Below are positions 23,385 through 31,442 of a stretch of DNA of 61,489 bases, piece after piece (position 1 is the stretch's first letter; every line of letters starts with the position of its first letter). The notes under the pieces are model-generated. The model did no database searches. It saw only the letters and a program-made list of their open reading frames with translations, and had not been told where the DNA came from. A program made the translations under genes and the position numbers. The stretch comes from Saccharopolyspora kobensis (GTDB lineage Bacteria > Actinomycetota > Actinomycetes > Mycobacteriales > Pseudonocardiaceae): contig NZ_FNVB01000008.1 in NCBI RefSeq assembly GCF_900108315.1, forward strand, positions 1 through 61,489, given 5' to 3'.

Positions 23385-26012
23385 TCAGTGCAGGAGTGTG
23401 AGGACGGTCTCCGAACGGGCGCCCACGCCGCGCTTGGTGCGGGCCTGCAGCCACGCCTCGAAGCGCTCCTCGGACAGCGGCCGGGAGATCAGGTAGCCCT
23501 GCGCCACGTCGCAGCCCATCTGCACCAGCAGATCGCGCGCGGCGTCGTCCTCGACGCCCTCGGCGACCACCGCGAGGTCCAGCGAGTGGCCCAGCTCGAC
23601 GATCGAGCGGACCACCGCCATGTCGCCGAGGTCGGTGCCCATGCCGAGCACGAAGCTCTTGTCGATCTTCACCTCGTCCACCGGCAGCCGCCGCAGGTAG
23701 GCCAGCGAGGAGTAGCCGGTGCCGAAGTCGTCCACCGCCAGCACCACGCCCATCGCGTGCAACCGCCGCAGCACCGGCAGCGACCGCTCCGGGTCGGCCA
23801 TCACGCTGGACTCGGTGAGCTCGAAGGTCAGCAGCTCGGGCGGGATGTCGTGGCGCAGCAGCGCCTCGGCGACGCGGTCCGGGAAGGTCTCGTCGGCCAG
23901 GTTGCGCACCGAGAGGTTCACCGCCACCGACATCCGCAGCCCGGTGTCCAGCCACTTCCTGATCTTGACCAACGCGCACTCCATCACGAAGGAGGTGAGC
24001 GCGTCGACCAGGCCGGTCGCCTCGACCAGCGGGATGAACTCGTCCGGGTCCAGCCGCCCGTACTCCGGGTGCGACCAGCGCACCAGGGCTTCGGCGCCGA
24101 CCACGCGGCGCTCCGGCAGCGCGACCTTGGGCTGGTAGTGCACCTCGACCTGACCGGTGTCCATCGCCTGCCGGAACTGGGTGACCAGCTGGAACCGGCG
24201 CAGGAACACCTGGCCCATCGCGGGCGCGTAGCCGCGCACCCCGTCCTCGCCGTTGCGCGCCGCGCGCACCGCGACGTCGGCGCGCTGCAGCAGGGTGTCC
24301 ACGTCGTTCTCGCACTCGCCGTCGGCGGGCGCCGACGAGGCGTACCCGGCGACGCCCGCGGCCTCCACCACGATCCGGTCCAGCGGGTACGGGCGGGCGA
24401 TCGCCTCGCGCAGGTGCTGGGCGATCTCGTGGGCCTGCTCCTCGTCGCGGTCCAGCAGCAGCACCGCGAAGGAGTTGGCCTCCAGCCGGGCCAGCGGTGC
24501 TTCGCCCAGCTCCTCGCACATCCGCTCCCCCGCGGCGACGACCATCCGGTCGCCCCAGGTGTAGCCGAGGGCTTCGCTGACCGTGGTGAGCACGTCGAGG
24601 TCGATGCGCAGCACGACCGCGGTGCGGCCATTGCGCAGTTCCTCCGCCGCCATCTCGCGGAAGCCGGTTCGGTTGAGCAGCCCGGTGAGCGGGTCGTGGT
24701 AGGCGTCGTGGCGCAGCCGCGCGAGCAGCCTGCGGTTGTCCATCGCGGTCGCGAGGTGGCTGGCGAGGGTGTGCAGCAACCGCACGTCCGCCCGGCCGAA
24801 GCCGCGCCAGCGGCTGACCCGGTCGTGCACCTCGACGGCGCCGAGCAGCTGCGTCGCGCCGCGCAGCGGGACTACCAGCGCCTCGTAGGCGCCGCGCTGC
24901 CGCAGCGCCCGCCGCACCTCTTCGGGAGCCTCCAGCGTCCGGAACGAGCGCACGTGGCTGCCGGGCAGCTGCAGCAGCGGGTCGTCGCGCAGCGCCGAGG
25001 GAGCCGCCTGCCAGGCGGCGTCGGGTAAGGACTCACCGGCGACGAGGGTGCTCACCTCGCCGCTCGGGTCCAGCCGCAGGCGCAGGACCACCCGGGTCGC
25101 GTTGAGCTGTTCGCGGATCCGCTCGGCGACGGGTTCCCACTCGCCGGCCTCCGGCGCCGCCTCCGCGGCCTCGCCCGGGCTCTGCGCGCTGCGCTGCCCG
25201 TACCGGGCCACGCTCAGGCTCACATCGCTGAGCGCTTCCAGGTCCCGCTGCTCGCGCATCAGGTCGGAGTAGGCGCGGTAGAGGCCGATCACCGCCGCGG
25301 CGACCAGCGCCACCAGCAGCCAGCCCCACGGCGTGCTCAGCGCCACTTCGTAGCTGACCAGGCCGACCGAGGTGTTCAGCAGGCCGACGGCCAGCGTGCG
25401 CACCGCCAGCCGGGCACCCGCCGAGACGCGCATCGCGCCGCCCAGCACGTGCAGCGCGGCGAGCGCGAAACCGCAGCTGATCAGCGAGGAGGTGAGGGTT
25501 CCCACGACCGGGCCGAACCAGATCGGGGCGACCGTGGCCAGCGCCAGGTTGACCGCGTGGGCGACCGCGAACGGCACCGCGATCTCCAGGCACATGACCC
25601 CGGCGTTGTAGGCGACGTGGGTGGCCGCGCGGCGGCCGACCTGCGCGCCCAGCCCGGCCAGCAGGTTCGCCGCCAGCGCCACCTCGAACGGGACCGTGAG
25701 CAGCGCGAGGATCAGCGGGATCTCGGTGAAGGAGATCGTCCAGCCGACCCGCTTGACGTCCACGTCGATGGTCAGCTGCTCGGCCAGCAGGAAGCCCATG
25801 GCCAGCAGCGGGCCGAGGAACAGCAGGTCGGAGCTGTAGTGGAAGGGCAGCCAGACCGAGGTCAGCAGCGAGGCCAGCACTCCGGCGAAGAGCACCGCGA
25901 AGGAGAAACCGGCGAACATCCGGCGGCGCACCGGGTCCACCTCGGGGCGGACCGGTGGTCGCGCCGGCTCCAGCTCGGGTTGCGGGCCGAGGGAGCGGTG
26001 ACGCCCGATCAT
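23385..26012 (-). CDS. Membrane GAF-GGDEF-EAL protein, probable c-di-GMP phosphodiesterase
   Basis: 875 residues from the ATG at 26012, with AGGAG 6 bp upstream. Order: about eight membrane helices (residues ~30-265), a GAF-like sensor (~290-430), GGDEF (~440-600) and EAL (~610-865). The GGDEF signature is replaced by EANSF (ARLEANSFAVLL), so cyclase activity is unlikely. The EAL domain keeps its key elements: EALVRW, NLSVRN, FELTES, DDFGTGYSS, KIDKSF and AEGVED. It should cleave cyclic di-GMP to pGpG, with the degenerate GGDEF possibly sensing GTP. It stands alone after tRNA-Thr. Mycobacterial Rv1354c-type proteins share GAF-GGDEF-EAL but lack this membrane region. Confidence 0.9.
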   Translation of the reverse strand: MIGRHRSLGPQPELEPARPPVRPEVDPVRRRMFAGFSFAVLFAGVLASLLTSVWLPFHYSSDLLFLGPLLAMGFLLAEQLTIDVDVKRVGWTISFTEIPLILALLTVPFEVALAANLLAGLGAQVGRRAATHVAYNAGVMCLEIAVPFAVAHAVNLALATVAPIWFGPVVGTLTSSLISCGFALAALHVLGGAMRVSAGARLAVRTLAVGLLNTSVGLVSYEVALSTPWGWLLVALVAAAVIGLYRAYSDLMREQRDLEALSDVSLSVARYGQRSAQSPGEAAEAAPEAGEWEPVAERIREQLNATRVVLRLRLDPSGEVSTLVAGESLPDAAWQAAPSALRDDPLLQLPGSHVRSFRTLEAPEEVRRALRQRGAYEALVVPLRGATQLLGAVEVHDRVSRWRGFGRADVRLLHTLASHLATAMDNRRLLARLRHDAYHDPLTGLLNRTGFREMAAEELRNGRTAVVLRIDLDVLTTVSEALGYTWGDRMVVAAGERMCEELGEAPLARLEANSFAVLLLDRDEEQAHEIAQHLREAIARPYPLDRIVVEAAGVAGYASSAPADGECENDVDTLLQRADVAVRAARNGEDGVRGYAPAMGQVFLRRFQLVTQFRQAMDTGQVEVHYQPKVALPERRVVGAEALVRWSHPEYGRLDPDEFIPLVEATGLVDALTSFVMECALVKIRKWLDTGLRMSVAVNLSVRNLADETFPDRVAEALLRHDIPPELLTFELTESSVMADPERSLPVLRRLHAMGVVLAVDDFGTGYSSLAYLRRLPVDEVKIDKSFVLGMGTDLGDMAVVRSIVELGHSLDLAVVAEGVEDDAARDLLVQMGCDVAQGYLISRPLSEERFEAWLQARTKRGVGARSETVLTLLH

Positions 26013-26322
26013 CCACGCTCCTCCCCGCCCGGCAGCGCGGGCGCACCACAAAAATGCCGTCGACGATCGTGACTCACGCCGGCACGCCTTGGCCAGGGGC
26101 GAATGGCCCGCATCGCACCAGGCGGACGCTGGTCCGGATGTCGCAGGCCGCGGCCGGTGCGGGCCTCCGCCACCGAGATCGGGAGTTGACCTGCAAATAT
26201 TTCACAACGATCCGCGAGCACCACCGCTCGTTGGGCTCAACGCCGCGACCGCGACGATCCTGTGAGGATCGCCGCAGCAACCAAATCGCCGCACACGGTC
26301 CGCGCACGCCGCTCACCCGGGG
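26013..26322. other. Intergenic gap, no gene recognised
   Basis: The 310 bp between the GGDEF-EAL start and the hydrolase stop, both on the minus strand, presumably hold the GGDEF-EAL promoter and leader. I see no tRNA, convincing hairpin or coding frame. A short AT-richer patch (AAATATTTCACAA at about 26193) is the most promoter-like part. Confidence 0.4.
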
Positions 26323-27342
26323 TCACCACGGCAACCCGAACTCCTCGAAGAAGTCGCGGATCGCCCGGTCCAGATCGGCCAGCCCGGACTCCTCGACGGG
26401 CAGGTGACCCGCCCCGGTCAGCGCGGCCGAGCGCGTCGGCCCGCCGATCCGGTCGAAGAACCGCTCGGACAGCAGCGGAGGTGTCCAGCGGTCGTCCGCG
26501 GGATGCGCCAGCAGCACCGGCGGCCCGGTGAACGCCTCCGGCCGGACCGCGGGCGCCGCGCCGAGGCAGCTGCGTACGAAGCCGAGCGCCAGCCAGCTGC
26601 CGCCGCCGATGGGGTCGGCCCACACCAGGTTGGCCAGCTGGGCGTGGTTGGACACCGCGGCGATGTTGGCCAGCCAGTGCGTCGGCACCCGCGCGGTCGA
26701 CAGCGGGCCCGGCACCAGGCCGAGCAGGCCCGACCACCGGGCCATCTCCGGCCGGGCGGCCAGCCGGCGGCGGGCTTCGCTGCGCTGCGGGTCGATCAGG
26801 CAGGTGGCGATCACGCCGGCCACGTCACCGCCGGCGCGCGCGGCGACGTCGTAGGCCAGCCGCCCGCCGGTGCTCATGCCGAGCAGCACGATCGGGCGGT
26901 CGTCGCGGGCTCGCTCCAGCGCCACCAGGTCCCGGACGCAGTCGATCCAGTCCTGGTAGGTGGTGCCGCGCCGGGACGCGCGGGTGAGGCCGAAGCCGGG
27001 CAGATCGGGGGCGATGAACTCGAGGTCGGCCAGCGATGGCAGCCGCCCGAACGGGGCGAGCATCCGGCCGTAGGTGCCGATGCCGTGCAACGCGATCAGC
27101 TTGGCCGGCGCGTGCTCCCGCGTGACGCGGTCGACGTGCACTCGGACGTCCCGCCACGACCACCAGTGCTCGGCAGGCGCGTTCTCCTCGGTGATGCGCA
27201 GGGCGCCGGGGAAGAAGTCCTGGTAGCGCAGCCAGTAGAGCTGTTCGCGGTAGCCGGGGCCGACGTCGGTGGCGGACCCTGGGGTGGATGGAGCGCTCGA
27301 AGGCACACTTCGAACATACGGAGTGAACGGGACCGCGCGCAT
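26323..27342 (-). CDS. Alpha/beta-hydrolase
   Basis: 339 residues. Alpha/beta-hydrolase fold with oxyanion strand IALHGIGTYGRM, nucleophile elbow GMSTGG (Ser), acid in HPADDRWTPP and catalytic His in GAGHLPVE. No signal peptide, so it is probably cytoplasmic. The N-terminal 30 residues are low-complexity and the start could be GTG 27306 instead. Substrate unknown; lysophospholipase- or esterase-like enzymes share this pattern. A single gene. Confidence 0.8.
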   Translation of the reverse strand: MRAVPFTPYVRSVPSSAPSTPGSATDVGPGYREQLYWLRYQDFFPGALRITEENAPAEHWWSWRDVRVHVDRVTREHAPAKLIALHGIGTYGRMLAPFGRLPSLADLEFIAPDLPGFGLTRASRRGTTYQDWIDCVRDLVALERARDDRPIVLLGMSTGGRLAYDVAARAGGDVAGVIATCLIDPQRSEARRRLAARPEMARWSGLLGLVPGPLSTARVPTHWLANIAAVSNHAQLANLVWADPIGGGSWLALGFVRSCLGAAPAVRPEAFTGPPVLLAHPADDRWTPPLLSERFFDRIGGPTRSAALTGAGHLPVEESGLADLDRAIRDFFEEFGLPW

Positions 27343-27467
27343 CGGCCGGGAGCAGGTCGGCGCCCGATCCGGTCGGACGCGGACGGCCTTGCCGACCAGC
27401 GGGTATGCGGTCGGCCGCCGCCGATCGCCGCCTGCGGGAATGTGATCGTCACCGCAATCGGGCGGCG

Positions 27468-27710
27468 TCAGTTCCGCGGATCGAGGCGGACGACATCGGC
27501 GTCCAGGTCGAGCGGGCCGCCGGACTCCCGCTCGTCCTCCTTGACCACTTCCACCCAGGCCAGGTGCTCCAGCTGGTGCTTGGCACCCGCGCTGAACAGG
27601 CCTTCCACGCCCAGCACCGCCGAGCCCGACGGGCGCGGCGCGGACTGCAGCCGCTCCGCGTTCCGCTGGTCCTGCCGCCGCTTCGCGCGGGCCGTCCGGT
27701 CAATGGCCAT
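27468..27710 (-). CDS. Small uncharacterised protein
   Basis: 80 residues from ATG 27710. Very basic N-terminus (MAIDRTARAKRRQDQRNAERLQ), then VLGVEGLFSAGAKHQLEHLAWVEVVKEDE and an acidic tail ending DADVVRLDPRN. The two-part charge layout and clean start suggest a real gene, but I recognise no family. Divergent from the gene at 27790, sharing an ~80-bp promoter region. Confidence 0.55.
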   Translation of the reverse strand: MAIDRTARAKRRQDQRNAERLQSAPRPSGSAVLGVEGLFSAGAKHQLEHLAWVEVVKEDERESGGPLDLDADVVRLDPRN

Positions 27711-27789
27711 GGCACCAGGCTAGCCGGACGAATCACCCCCGCCCCGGTTCTGCCGTCAATGCGCCACCCCTCGCGTACGCTGCGGAGCC

Positions 27790-28098
27790 GTGCCGGATCC
27801 GTACTTCGTCCAGGTCGACACGGCGGAACTCGCGGACCTGGGGCGGGCGTTCGACGTGGTCGACCAGCACGCCGAGCTCGACCACCGCTACCGCAAGATG
27901 CTCGCCGACTCGCAGCGGACGCTGACCGCCGCCGAGATCCGCCTCACCCAGGCCCGCGGGCTGGCCAAGCGTCTGCTGGTCCTGCTCAAGGCGGCCGGGC
28001 CCGACTTCCCGGACGCCCTGCCCGCCGCCGCGCGCACCGCGCTCGACGCCGGTTCCGCGCAGGCCAACGCGTTGATCTTCGACCCGGAGCAGGCCTGA
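27790..28098 (+). CDS. Small helical protein of unknown function
   Basis: 102 residues from a GTG at 27790. Composition suggests all-helical protein (VDTAELADLGRAFDVVDQHAEL, LTAAEIRLTQARGLAKRLLVLLK). No membrane segment or known motif. It is followed 73 bp later by tRNA-Tyr on the same strand. Confidence 0.6.
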   Translation: MPDPYFVQVDTAELADLGRAFDVVDQHAELDHRYRKMLADSQRTLTAAEIRLTQARGLAKRLLVLLKAAGPDFPDALPAAARTALDAGSAQANALIFDPEQA

Positions 28099-28171
28099 CC
28101 GACCCCCGGCGAAACCCGGTGGACGGCCCGATGTATTCTTTTTCCCGCAAGCCAGCGCAGCTGGTGCGCAC

Positions 28172-28253
28172 GCCAGGTTGCCCGAGCGGCCAAAGGGAGC
28201 TGACTGTAAATCAGCCGGCATTGCCTTCGGAGGTTCGAATCCTCCACCTGGCA
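28172..28253 (+). tRNA. trnY: tRNA-Tyr (anticodon GTA)
   Basis: 82 nt, class II tRNA with a long variable arm (CCGGCATTGCCTTCGG). Acceptor GCCAGGT pairs ACCTGGC; anticodon stem CTGAC..GTCAG-type with loop TGTAAAT, giving GTA; T arm GGTTCGAATCC. Confidence 0.95.
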
Positions 28254-28260
28254 CCCAGGA

Positions 28261-28303
28261 AACCGACCCCGTGATCAGCTGGTCACGGGGTCGGTTTTTT
28301 GTT
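28261..28303 (+). terminator. Rho-independent terminator after tRNA-Tyr
   Basis: ACCGACCCCGTGA and TCACGGGGTCGGT arms (13 bp) around an 8-nt loop, followed by TTTTTT, 8 bp past the tRNA. A textbook intrinsic terminator. Confidence 0.93.
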
Positions 28304-28393
28304 TGGTCGGGGGTGCGAGCCCGCTCGGCGCGCCGCCGCACCCGGTAGCGTGTCCGGACGACACGAGCTGCGTCTCAACGGGAGGTAAGACAC

Positions 28394-28885
28394 GTGGCAA
28401 ACCCGTCCTTCGACGTGGTGAGCAAGGTGGACCGCCAAGAGGTGGACAACGCCCTCAACCAGGCGGCCAAGGAGCTCACCACCCGCTTCGACTTCCGCGG
28501 CACCAACACCAAGATCGAGTGGTCCGGGGAGGCCGCGGTGACGGTGGAGTCCGGGACCGAGGAGCGCTGCAAGGCCGCGATCGACGTCTTCAAGGAGAAG
28601 CTGATCAAGCGCGGCATCTCGCTGAAGGCCCTGGACATGAACGAGCCGGCCAGCTCCGGGCAGGTCTACAAGGCCACCGGCAAGATCGTGCAGGGCATCT
28701 CGCAGGACGTGGCGAAGAAGATCTCCAAGAAGATCCGCGACGAGGGCCCGAAGGGCGTGCAGGCGCAGATCCAGGGCGAGCAGCTGCGCGTCACCGGCAA
28801 GAAGAAGGACGACCTCCAGGCGGTCATCCAGATGCTGAAGGCGGCGGACTTCGAAGCCCCGCTGCAGTTCGAGAACTACCGCTGA
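28394..28885 (+). CDS. yajQ: YajQ family cyclic-di-GMP-binding protein
   Basis: 163 residues from GTG 28394. Full-length YajQ: N-terminal PSFDVVSKVDRQEVDNALNQ, DFRGTN, a KGISLKALD-type segment (RGISLKALDMNEPA), then VYKATGKIVQGISQDVAKKI and C-terminal LQFENYR. In other bacteria YajQ proteins bind nucleotides including c-di-GMP, and in Xanthomonas act as effectors; its actinobacterial role is unproven. The window also encodes a c-di-GMP phosphodiesterase-like protein 2.4 kb away. Upstream gene is tRNA-Tyr with its terminator. Confidence 0.95.
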   Translation: MANPSFDVVSKVDRQEVDNALNQAAKELTTRFDFRGTNTKIEWSGEAAVTVESGTEERCKAAIDVFKEKLIKRGISLKALDMNEPASSGQVYKATGKIVQGISQDVAKKISKKIRDEGPKGVQAQIQGEQLRVTGKKKDDLQAVIQMLKAADFEAPLQFENYR

Positions 28886-28908
28886 CCTGTCGATGTTCAG
28901 CGGTCACC

Positions 28909-29066
28909 TTGCGTGGCGGTGCGGGTAGCGGAACCTCAGCGCCCGCCTGGACTCCGGGTGCCCGGCTTCATGCACGACCAATACGCGGCAACCGGGCCGT
29001 CCTCGCCAGGCGAAGCGCTGAGAACCCGCGGCGGTGCGAGGGTGGGTCATGCGCCTGGCGGCGCGT
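28909..29066 (+). repeat. Structured dispersed element, copy 3
   Basis: 158 bp, opposite orientation to copies 1 and 2, starting 24 bp after the yajQ stop. Stems: CTCAGCGC/GCGCTGAG (28935-28942 with 29015-29022), CGCCTGG/CCAGGCG, GCCCGG/CCGGGC, and terminal hairpin ATGCGCC-TGGC-GGCGCGT (29049-29066). It shares about 20 codons of conceptual translation with the mceE N-terminus, because that part of mceE is the same repeat. Confidence 0.8.
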
Positions 29067-29108
29067 GCGACACCTTGTGATCGGCGCCAGCCGTGCGTCG
29101 CGGTCGCT

Positions 29109-29193
29109 GCCCACCGCCGAAACCGGCTGACGCCGCTTACCCGGTGGTGGCCGACCTACGGGCTCACCCACCACCGCTGTCTCGGCGGTGGGC
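29109..29193. repeat. Nested inverted repeat upstream of rmlA
   Basis: Outer perfect arms GCCCACCGCCGA (29109-29120) and TCGGCGGTGGGC (29182-29193) enclose inner arms GGTGGTGG (29143-29150) and CCACCACC (29168-29175). It lies 127 bp upstream of rmlA, in the 434-bp yajQ-rmlA gap, after repeat copy 3. It may be a regulatory structure or a relic. Confidence 0.6.
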
Positions 29194-29319
29194 GTCGGTA
29201 GTTTGTGTTGCACAGCACCGCGAAGCGTTCTCGGAGGTCGCTGGGCGGTTGGAAGACCGCCCCGCCGGCTGGAAGATCGGAGTTCGGGCTTCGTGGGTGC
29301 TCTAGTGGAAGGTGCTCGG

Positions 29320-30201
29320 GTGAAGGGGATCGTGCTGGCCGGGGGCAGCGGGACGCGACTGCACCCGTTGACCCAGGTCGTGTCGAAGCAGCTGCTGCCG
29401 GTCTACGACAAGCCGATGATCTACTACCCGCTCTCGGTGCTCATGCTGGCCGGGATCCGGGACGTGCTGCTCATCTCCACCCCGGCCGACATGCCGCTGT
29501 TCCAGCGGCTGCTCGGCGACGGCTCGCAGTTCGGCATCGAGATCTCCTACGCCGTGCAGCCCGAGCCCAACGGCCTCGCCGAGGCGTTCGTGATCGGCGC
29601 CGACTTCGTCGGTGACGACCCGGTGGCGCTGGTGCTCGGCGACAACATCTTCTACGGCCAGGGCTTCTCCGGCATCCTCCAGCAGTGCGTGCGCGACCTC
29701 GATGGCTGCACGCTGTTCGGCTACCCGGTCCGCGACCCGGAGCGCTACGGCGTCGGCGAGGTGGACGGCGACGGACGGCTGCTGTCGATCGTGGAGAAGC
29801 CGGCCGAGCCGAAGTCCAACATGGCCATCACCGGGCTGTACTTCTACGACAACGGCGTGGTGGACATCGCCAAGGGCCTCACGCCGTCGGCGCGCGGCGA
29901 GCTGGAGATCACCGACGTCAACCTGACCTACCTGCGCGAAGGCCGGGCTCACCTGACCTCGCTGGGCCGCGGTTTCGCGTGGCTGGACACCGGCACGCAC
30001 GACTCCCTGGTGGAGGCGGGCCAGTTCGTGCAGGTGCTGGAGCACCGCCAGGGCGTGCGGATCGCCTGCCTGGAGGAGATCGCGCTGCGGATGGGCTACA
30101 TCTCCGCCGACGACTGCCACGAGCTCGGCGCCCGCCTCGCGAAGTCCGGCTACGGCCAGTACGTCATGGAGGTCGCCCGCCGCGCGGGCGCCACCCCCTG
30201 A
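29320..30201 (+). CDS. rmlA: Glucose-1-phosphate thymidylyltransferase
   Basis: 293 residues from the GTG at 29320, with GGAAGG upstream; the longer frame to 29188 overlaps non-coding repeat-like DNA. RmlA: nucleotide-binding LAGGSGTRLHPLT, SKQLLPVYDKPMIYYPLS, ALVLGDNIFYG with the metal-binding Asp, and the IVEKPAEPKSN and FAWLDTGTHDSL motifs. It makes dTDP-glucose from dTTP and glucose-1-phosphate, the first step towards dTDP-rhamnose for cell-wall linkage or dTDP-sugars of natural products. No other rml genes are near, so it is a stand-alone gene here. Confidence 0.95.
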   Translation: MKGIVLAGGSGTRLHPLTQVVSKQLLPVYDKPMIYYPLSVLMLAGIRDVLLISTPADMPLFQRLLGDGSQFGIEISYAVQPEPNGLAEAFVIGADFVGDDPVALVLGDNIFYGQGFSGILQQCVRDLDGCTLFGYPVRDPERYGVGEVDGDGRLLSIVEKPAEPKSNMAITGLYFYDNGVVDIAKGLTPSARGELEITDVNLTYLREGRAHLTSLGRGFAWLDTGTHDSLVEAGQFVQVLEHRQGVRIACLEEIALRMGYISADDCHELGARLAKSGYGQYVMEVARRAGATP

Positions 30202-30312
30202 CAACACCTTCGAGCGCTCTCCCCCACAACCGCGCACGACTCCCGACCTGTGAAAACGCCACCCCAGCACCGGCGAGCGGTCAATTTCGCGCGAAGTTGA
30301 CCAGGTGCCGCG

Positions 30313-31188
30313 TCACCAGGCCGGGGGGAGCTGGTGGCCCGCCATGCCTTCGAGGCGGCGGATCCGCTCCGCCATCGGCGGGTGGGTGGAGAAGAGCTTG
30401 GCCAAGCGCTCACCGGGGCGGAACGGGTTCGCGATCATCAGGTGCGACTGCGACACCAGCTGCGGTTCCGGCGCCAGCGGCGCCTGCTGGGTGCCGCGCT
30501 CCAGCTTCCGCAGCGCGGAGGCCAGCGCGAGCGGGTCGCCGGTGAGGTGGGCACCGGACTGGTCGGCCTGGTACTCGCGGGAGCGGCTGACGGCCATCTG
30601 CACCACCGCCGCCGCGATCGGCCCGAGCAGCGCCACCAGCAGCATCGCGAACGGGTTCGGGCGGTTCTCGCCCTGGCCGCCCGACATGCCGAAGAACATC
30701 CCGAAGTTGGCCAGGAACGTCACCACGCTGGCCAGCGCGCCCGCCACGCACGAGATCAGGATGTCGCGGTTGTACACGTGCGAGAGCTCGTGGCCGAGCA
30801 CCGCGCGCAGCTCGCGCTCGTTGAGCAGTTCGAGGATCCCGGCCGTGCAGCAGACCGCGGCGTTGCGCGGGTTGCGGCCGGTGGCGAAGGCGTTCGGGGC
30901 CCGGGTCGGGCTGACGTAGAGCGCGGGCATCGGCTGCTTGGCCGAGGTCGCCAGCTCCCGGACGATCCGGTACATCGCGGGCTGCTCGGCCTCCGACACC
31001 GGCCGCGCGTGCATCGCGCGCAGCGCCAGGTTCGCCGAGTTGAAGTAGGCGTACCCGTTCATGCCCAGCGCCACGACCAGCCCGACGATCAGGCCGGTGC
31101 GCCCGAACAGCGACCCGACCAGCAACACCAGGGCGCTCATGCCGCCGAGCAGCAATGCCGTTTTCACGCCGTTGAAGTGACTGTGCAC
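30313..31188 (-). CDS. htpX: HtpX family membrane zinc metalloprotease
   Basis: 291 residues from GTG 31188 (HSHFNGVKTALLLGG); an AGAGG site precedes it, and the frame to 31275 is not needed. Peptidase M48: two N-terminal helices, LGHELSHVYNRD with the HExxH-type zinc site (HELSH), two further helices, then SRSREYQADQSGA with the third ligand, and FSTHPPMAERIRRL. HtpX degrades damaged membrane proteins. It neighbours yajQ and a polyprenyl synthase gene as in mycobacteria, though rmlA and others are interposed. Confidence 0.95.
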   Translation of the reverse strand: MHSHFNGVKTALLLGGMSALVLLVGSLFGRTGLIVGLVVALGMNGYAYFNSANLALRAMHARPVSEAEQPAMYRIVRELATSAKQPMPALYVSPTRAPNAFATGRNPRNAAVCCTAGILELLNERELRAVLGHELSHVYNRDILISCVAGALASVVTFLANFGMFFGMSGGQGENRPNPFAMLLVALLGPIAAAVVQMAVSRSREYQADQSGAHLTGDPLALASALRKLERGTQQAPLAPEPQLVSQSHLMIANPFRPGERLAKLFSTHPPMAERIRRLEGMAGHQLPPAW

Positions 31189-31442
31189 CGTGCCTACCTC
31201 TACCAAGGCCCCAGCGGGGGCCGACACCTTCCGGATGGCCTCAGCGGACGATCTCCCGCCCTCGTCGAAGGTCACCCAGAGAACGAGCCGGCGCGAGTCG
31301 TAGTTCCGCTGGGTGGATGTGCCGAAGGCAACGAGCCGGTGGCAGCGCGAGTCGCTCCGCCGTCGCGATCTAGCATGACCCGCCGGTAGTTGAAATAGAA
31401 ACTTTGTCCACCGTACTCCTCGGTCGGGCAGGAAGGACCCAG

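Noticed and set aside
28968..29213. Minus-strand frame over the yajQ-rmlA gap
   Set aside because: It is built from element copy 3 and the nested inverted repeat. No start signal or homology.
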